A stretch of 26,984 nucleotides of DNA from CAYJBH01 sp964370825 (GTDB taxonomy: Bacteria > Bacillota > Clostridia > Oscillospirales > Ruminococcaceae), in NCBI GenBank assembly GCA_964370825.1, contig CAYJKY010000040.1, forward strand, positions 1-26,984. Direction: 5' to 3'. A program made the position numbers and the translations under genes. Positions 23,901-26,984 of this stretch are shown here, in pieces. The notes beneath the pieces were generated by a model. The model was not told where the DNA came from. It did no database searches and saw only the letters and a program-made list of their open reading frames with translations. Position 1 is the first letter of the stretch, and each line of letters starts with the position of its first letter.

Positions 23901-26751
23901 CAACGGAAGCACCCGGCATTACTACTCTGTCATTGTACGACGAGAAAGCTTTTGGGATGGCGGAGATATGTATACCGCATATTCATATGGCGGTATTAAT
24001 ACCAGTTCCACTACCTTCACGGTAAACTCAATAAATTACATCAGTAGCATCAGTGGCAACACTGCTACCATGCAGGCTGTTCCAAATATATCACTTTCGG
24101 ACAATAATTATAATGTTACACCCCAACTCGTATATACTTGGTATTCAAAGGCTCCGGGTACTGCTAACTTCCCGACAAATGGTACTGTAATACACAACGA
24201 TAATCGCTACACTTATCCAGCCGCTAACAATCTTGACTTTGGGGTGCGCATTAGTATTAATGGAGAGTTCCCGGCATTACCAAGATACTATGCCCCCGGT
24301 TATTTCCAGTTAAGAAGCGGCAGGGCGACCACAAACATCACCTCCTACGGGGAGTCCCTCGTCTATCCGGAGTTTGAGTTCCAGAGTTTTACCATCCGTG
24401 AGGACAGGGTGGATAACAGCTCCATAATGTTTGACGCCCTTACCGATATTATGGATTTACCTAACGTCATGAGCGAGACGGATGCCTCTGCTGACAGGGA
24501 TTCAGTGTTGCGCTTTTTAAACCTCTCCAAACCGATGCTGAATGTAACAAGCAGTCCCACTGAGTATACTGATGAATCACAGCTTGCCACAGACCTTGTG
24601 CCCGGTGCAGGAAATATTCTTGAGTATAATTTTTCCATAGAAAATCAAACGGATCCCACTCCCTCCTCGACAAGATATCAACTTAACCTATATGTTGACC
24701 TAAATGGTGACGGTAGATATGTTGCCACCGAGAAGATCAGCGAATTAAGCATCACCGATTCCTCCGGTCAGACAATAGCAGAAAACGAGCTTGTCGCCGA
24801 CACAGAATACTCCATGTCCCGTGCACTGCCGGAAAACTATTTCGGTGCTGTGCCATGGAAGTTGGAAGTTGTCAAGGTCGGTAACGAGGCAGCTACGGCG
24901 TCGGTAACTGGGCTGACCTTTAACAAAAACGATCGGGATGATGACGGTGATGGCATCGTTGACATGACCACGATCAAGCTTTTACAGATAATTGGAAGCA
25001 ATACAGGCAAAGCAACCGATCTGTTAGACATTAGAACTACCATTAGTGTACCAGTAACACCATCAACACCAACAGGTCAATTAACTGTAAATATATTTGA
25101 GCACAGTTTTGAAAACTTACGAAATAACGGTATATATGATATTGATGTAGATACCTATACAATTTCTGAGATAAATGCATTAGCCTCAAACGCAGGTTAT
25201 ACTACAGCCGGTGCATATTACGATTTTTTTAATAATTATAATATGCTCATGTTAGGATTTACCGAAACATTTGGTACCGATGACGCTGGTGGACTTATTT
25301 CCAATGCGGCAATAGCAATAACCCAATATATTGATTCCGGTAGAGCCACATTATTTACACATGACACCGCTTCGCCGTATGCTGTTGACAGAGGCCAAAG
25401 TGGATGGCCTTCAAGTAAATCCGTTTTTGGATACACAACAAATGTTATTATGCGAGATGAGTTGGGTCTTGACAGATATGGTGTTACCAGTGCAGAATAT
25501 GGACTTACAAAATATTCATCGCTATACTCTCAACTTAAGTCATCGGCTCAAACACCCTATGGAACCACCGGAAATTACGTTGCTAATGGGTATGACCTTG
25601 CAGATAGCCGGACAATTAATGCTTTGTTGGAAAGTGGTTTCTCGATAGCATATGTGCCGGGAAGTAATCGTACCGAGTTATTGCCTCAAACAGCCGGGAA
25701 CTCCGACTTAACCATTACCCGTGGCATTAAGGATGCATCAAGCTTGATCGACTATCCTACCCAACAGTATAATGAGAGAAACCCAGATAGGGATTATTTT
25801 TGGGAAAGTTGGGATGAAGATTATTATGCAGACTATCCTGTAGATGATGACCTCGCTGTAACCAACCAGGTTACACAGGTAAATGAGGGACAGATAACTT
25901 CCTTCCCATACAATGTAAACACGAGTGAGTTTGGTGGAAGTGGTAATACATTGACGATTGCCCAAACGCATCAGCAGTGGTACCAACTGAACATGAACTC
26001 GGAGGATATTGTGGTCTGGTATGCATTGTCAGACAGTAATAATGAAAATTTCCTTGATAATCACTACAATGACGTGACTAACACTTACTATATTTATAAT
26101 TCAGGAAATGTTACATATTCAGGTGCAGGGCATACAAGCAACTCAGGCACTCAGGTTACCGAAGCCGAGGCTAACCTTTTTGTTAATACTATAGTTGCCG
26201 CCTACCGTGCCGCTACCATTGGTGCCGAGATTGATTTTACCGACGGTGTTACCGCAGTATCCTCGGTATATCTACCGACATTGATTGAGGGTGATCGTTC
26301 AGGAACTGTACTTGACTTAGAAGAAGGGCTTGCTAACAACTCCGGCCATTCGGTTCCCTTTGTTATTACCGACAGCAACCTCACCAAAAATGAACTGTTG
26401 CTTGCACTCTATTACGAGGATGCTACCGGAATCTACTATTACAACACGACAACCGGTCAGATGCAGACCACCGGCACCGGCACACGTTACAGCCGTATTT
26501 CAGGAATTGTCGGTAACAACCTTTATGTTGAGGATTCTGCCGGCAACCGAATACAGAGCGACCTTGTGAGCGGTGCACGCTACAACCTGTTTTTACCGGA
26601 CGTTATACTTGATGAGTTGGGAGCCATGAACAATGATAATTCGCTCGAGATACGTCTTGAGGTGACATTGGTGGTTCCGGACGATGACGACCTAGTAAGC
26701 CTGACAACACCGTTGACCGTCTCAAAGCTCGGACTCATGGAGTTGAAATAA
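20971..26751 (+). CDS. Giant exported DUF5057-like protein with Ig-like domains, candidate pilus-tip adhesin
   Basis: 1926 residues. A signal peptide (MMRSIKKPLSVLIASLMFIG...SAFA) is probably cleaved after Ala30. Residues 58-66 (PFSILEIVP) and the following GSFGYYLPGQEP recall DUF5057 proteins of Clostridia, from memory. Residues 668-785 (YDMLYIGSDIG to FANSGFPIVISDELV) and 1421-1470 (NYNMLMLGFTETFG to SGRATLFTHDT) both look like flavodoxin or class I GATase-like folds. Three Ig-like segments centre on YQWY/YYYCEV (831-868), RYEWFEY/YYCRVSV (938-974) and VYTWYSK (1054-1060). Calcium-type loops are DLNGDGRYVATE (from 1243) and DRDDDGDGIVD (from 1321). There is no LPxTG, SLH or membrane anchor at the C-terminus. 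It follows four minor pilins in the same transcript, so tip attachment is proposed. Confidence 0.75.
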   Translation: MMRSIKKPLSVLIASLMFIGLFSDISSAFAAIHTQTPGTYESLTGIERIKTASIETNPFSILEIVPTADSGNGYGTGSFGYYLPGQEPIFANFETDLRTLTGTTAREAYFETRTDLLRDRDIISDPAGADNDTVLSDRDYDEIVETFWNTKLITDDYTEITLTTSEERDYIGNFYQVGTGPDTTENGYFNARGTYALAATPNGGTHALADADFISDASYNGTHQFYAVTFATLDSQAGSPPYDTIDPVDGSGDPITLSEYLSRLDVNDRIDTFPETQLYIEDAALTGGYRYIGNTKDDILLAGFNTAFYVVDTITHTPSTTQSAATPFAAVEPTYEPATLGSAEADYVEDTEYILTPYGSGDYYFVESASGAETVTYSYNTVHVRVPYVNNNWFNYDVLNDFDAAEGPFVQVTTRTPSAITADDWASAELIVLSAGFDVTDGSGFEADYTAVNDLTAEQIATLNGLIDDPATAEDIQLPIIVDDRLRTVDATNIANLVDGIYNATPNVNGFVEENVYYFIPGAPNASSTNLITKSFNVNYTPTTLYTDAAGPYYDIYEEIDSENFLRNNAGTPLLPEVINMATSIRYIINFSDQREILNKAEVNVLQLQPLSLSLYNGNVNDPDVITPTSVKNDYLPTDTILTAADITVNTMGTPEFIGKIEDINETYDMLYIGSDIGSETNNVHDIYSNGFKRIGNGTASTTNFKDDTMDGLIYTNIGDGVNFGFWYTGYLDSDYNSTNNNHRGDTTYAARYSGNDITQKKADEIIDFANSGFPIVISDELVDNTNVNAHTPVALPIAIEAANLGNDQYEFKLTDAVLNNIFTNELADFSYQWYRSDTQNGTATSVDYATGFNLITNLDGYYYCEVTVKYKDYEDTARSNTIRLEAFNTINNTTSGASFSDGHGNSSAYHPVTVTTNNSNKTATVFLNFDTTGATIRYEWFEYTGSNNWSGGKGSTIYSPGLDRNDEYYCRVSVTANGSTRHYYSVIVRRESFWDGGDMYTAYSYGGINTSSTTFTVNSINYISSISGNTATMQAVPNISLSDNNYNVTPQLVYTWYSKAPGTANFPTNGTVIHNDNRYTYPAANNLDFGVRISINGEFPALPRYYAPGYFQLRSGRATTNITSYGESLVYPEFEFQSFTIREDRVDNSSIMFDALTDIMDLPNVMSETDASADRDSVLRFLNLSKPMLNVTSSPTEYTDESQLATDLVPGAGNILEYNFSIENQTDPTPSSTRYQLNLYVDLNGDGRYVATEKISELSITDSSGQTIAENELVADTEYSMSRALPENYFGAVPWKLEVVKVGNEAATASVTGLTFNKNDRDDDGDGIVDMTTIKLLQIIGSNTGKATDLLDIRTTISVPVTPSTPTGQLTVNIFEHSFENLRNNGIYDIDVDTYTISEINALASNAGYTTAGAYYDFFNNYNMLMLGFTETFGTDDAGGLISNAAIAITQYIDSGRATLFTHDTASPYAVDRGQSGWPSSKSVFGYTTNVIMRDELGLDRYGVTSAEYGLTKYSSLYSQLKSSAQTPYGTTGNYVANGYDLADSRTINALLESGFSIAYVPGSNRTELLPQTAGNSDLTITRGIKDASSLIDYPTQQYNERNPDRDYFWESWDEDYYADYPVDDDLAVTNQVTQVNEGQITSFPYNVNTSEFGGSGNTLTIAQTHQQWYQLNMNSEDIVVWYALSDSNNENFLDNHYNDVTNTYYIYNSGNVTYSGAGHTSNSGTQVTEAEANLFVNTIVAAYRAATIGAEIDFTDGVTAVSSVYLPTLIEGDRSGTVLDLEEGLANNSGHSVPFVITDSNLTKNELLLALYYEDATGIYYYNTTTGQMQTTGTGTRYSRISGIVGNNLYVEDSAGNRIQSDLVSGARYNLFLPDVILDELGAMNNDNSLEIRLEVTLVVPDDDDLVSLTTPLTVSKLGLMELK

Positions 26752-26767
26752 ATTAACATATATTATT

Positions 26768-26809
26768 GAAAAAAGATATTACGCAACTGTGTGGCATCTT
26801 TTTTCTTTA
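26768..26809 (+). terminator. Terminator at the end of the pilus cluster
   Basis: GAAAAAAGAT (26768-26777) pairs perfectly with ATCTTTTTTC (26796-26805) and the downstream arm is T-rich, ending in CTTTAT. The 18-nt loop can form an extra ACGC/GTGT pair. It lies 17 bases after the giant gene stop. Confidence 0.65.
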
Positions 26810-26885
26810 TGATTTAATTACCATTCATAACAACCCCTTACGACATCCTGCCGCCGTTAACATCGAATCATCTGAATATATAATT

Positions 26886-26930
26886 AGCTAGCTTGAAAAA
26901 CGATATATTGTTTTTCAAGTTAAACTACTA
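26886..26930. repeat. Short copy of the hairpin repeat after the pilus cluster
   Basis: CTTGAAAAAC (26892-26901) and GTTTTTCAAG (26910-26919) form a perfect 10-bp stem with an 8-nt loop GATATATT; with the flanking AG/TT pairs it extends further. It is followed by TTAAACTACTA, as in the riboswitch copy. It lies between the terminator and the next, off-window gene; an AGGAG at 26963-26967 may be that gene's ribosome binding site. Confidence 0.8.
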
Positions 26931-26984
26931 TTGTAGGTTTGTCAAACATATTGGACAGAGAGAGGAGAAAGATTAAGAAGCCAA

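Noticed and set aside
26968..26984. Start of a further gene at the right edge
   Set aside because: An AGGAG is present but no ATG, GTG or TTG follows before the window ends.

Overview
The window looks like a monoderm Clostridia-type Firmicute chromosome. It has moderate GC, AGGAGG-like ribosome binding sites, sigma-A promoters close to TTGACA-N17-TATAAT, and a type IV pilus (T4P) cluster without the outer-membrane secretin PilQ or PilP. No genus is claimed. Genes up to about 7.5 kb lie on the minus strand; everything from 7.7 kb to 26.75 kb lies on the plus strand.

Minus strand, 26-3790: a corrinoid uptake operon in the order btuF-, btuC- and btuD-like ABC transporter genes, then a divergent PduO-type adenosyltransferase. 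It is headed by a cobalamin riboswitch with a terminator. A near-perfect promoter for this leader lies at the very 3' end of truA. The variable arm of the riboswitch carries about 180 nt of nested hairpins whose outer halves match a short repeat found twice more in the window.

Minus strand, 3792-7521: a compact run of lipoprotein, OmpR-type response regulator, 31-residue hydrophobic peptide, proC and truA. The lipoprotein promoter sits so close to the ATG that the mRNA is probably leaderless.

Plus strand, 7706-20928: a T4P machine with pilB (c-di-GMP-type MshEN N-terminus), pilT, pilC, pilA, pilD, a fused pilM-pilN and pilO. Four minor-pilin genes follow, corresponding to PilV, PilX/GspK, FimT/GspH and PilW/GspJ types.

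Plus strand, 20971-26751: a 1926-residue exported protein (DUF5057-like N-terminus, Ig-like domains, calcium-loop motifs). It occupies the place that pilY1 takes behind minor-pilin genes in Gram-negative bacteria. The most interesting hypothesis is that the minor pilins and this giant form a Gram-positive pilus-tip adhesin complex. A terminator and another copy of the hairpin repeat close the cluster.
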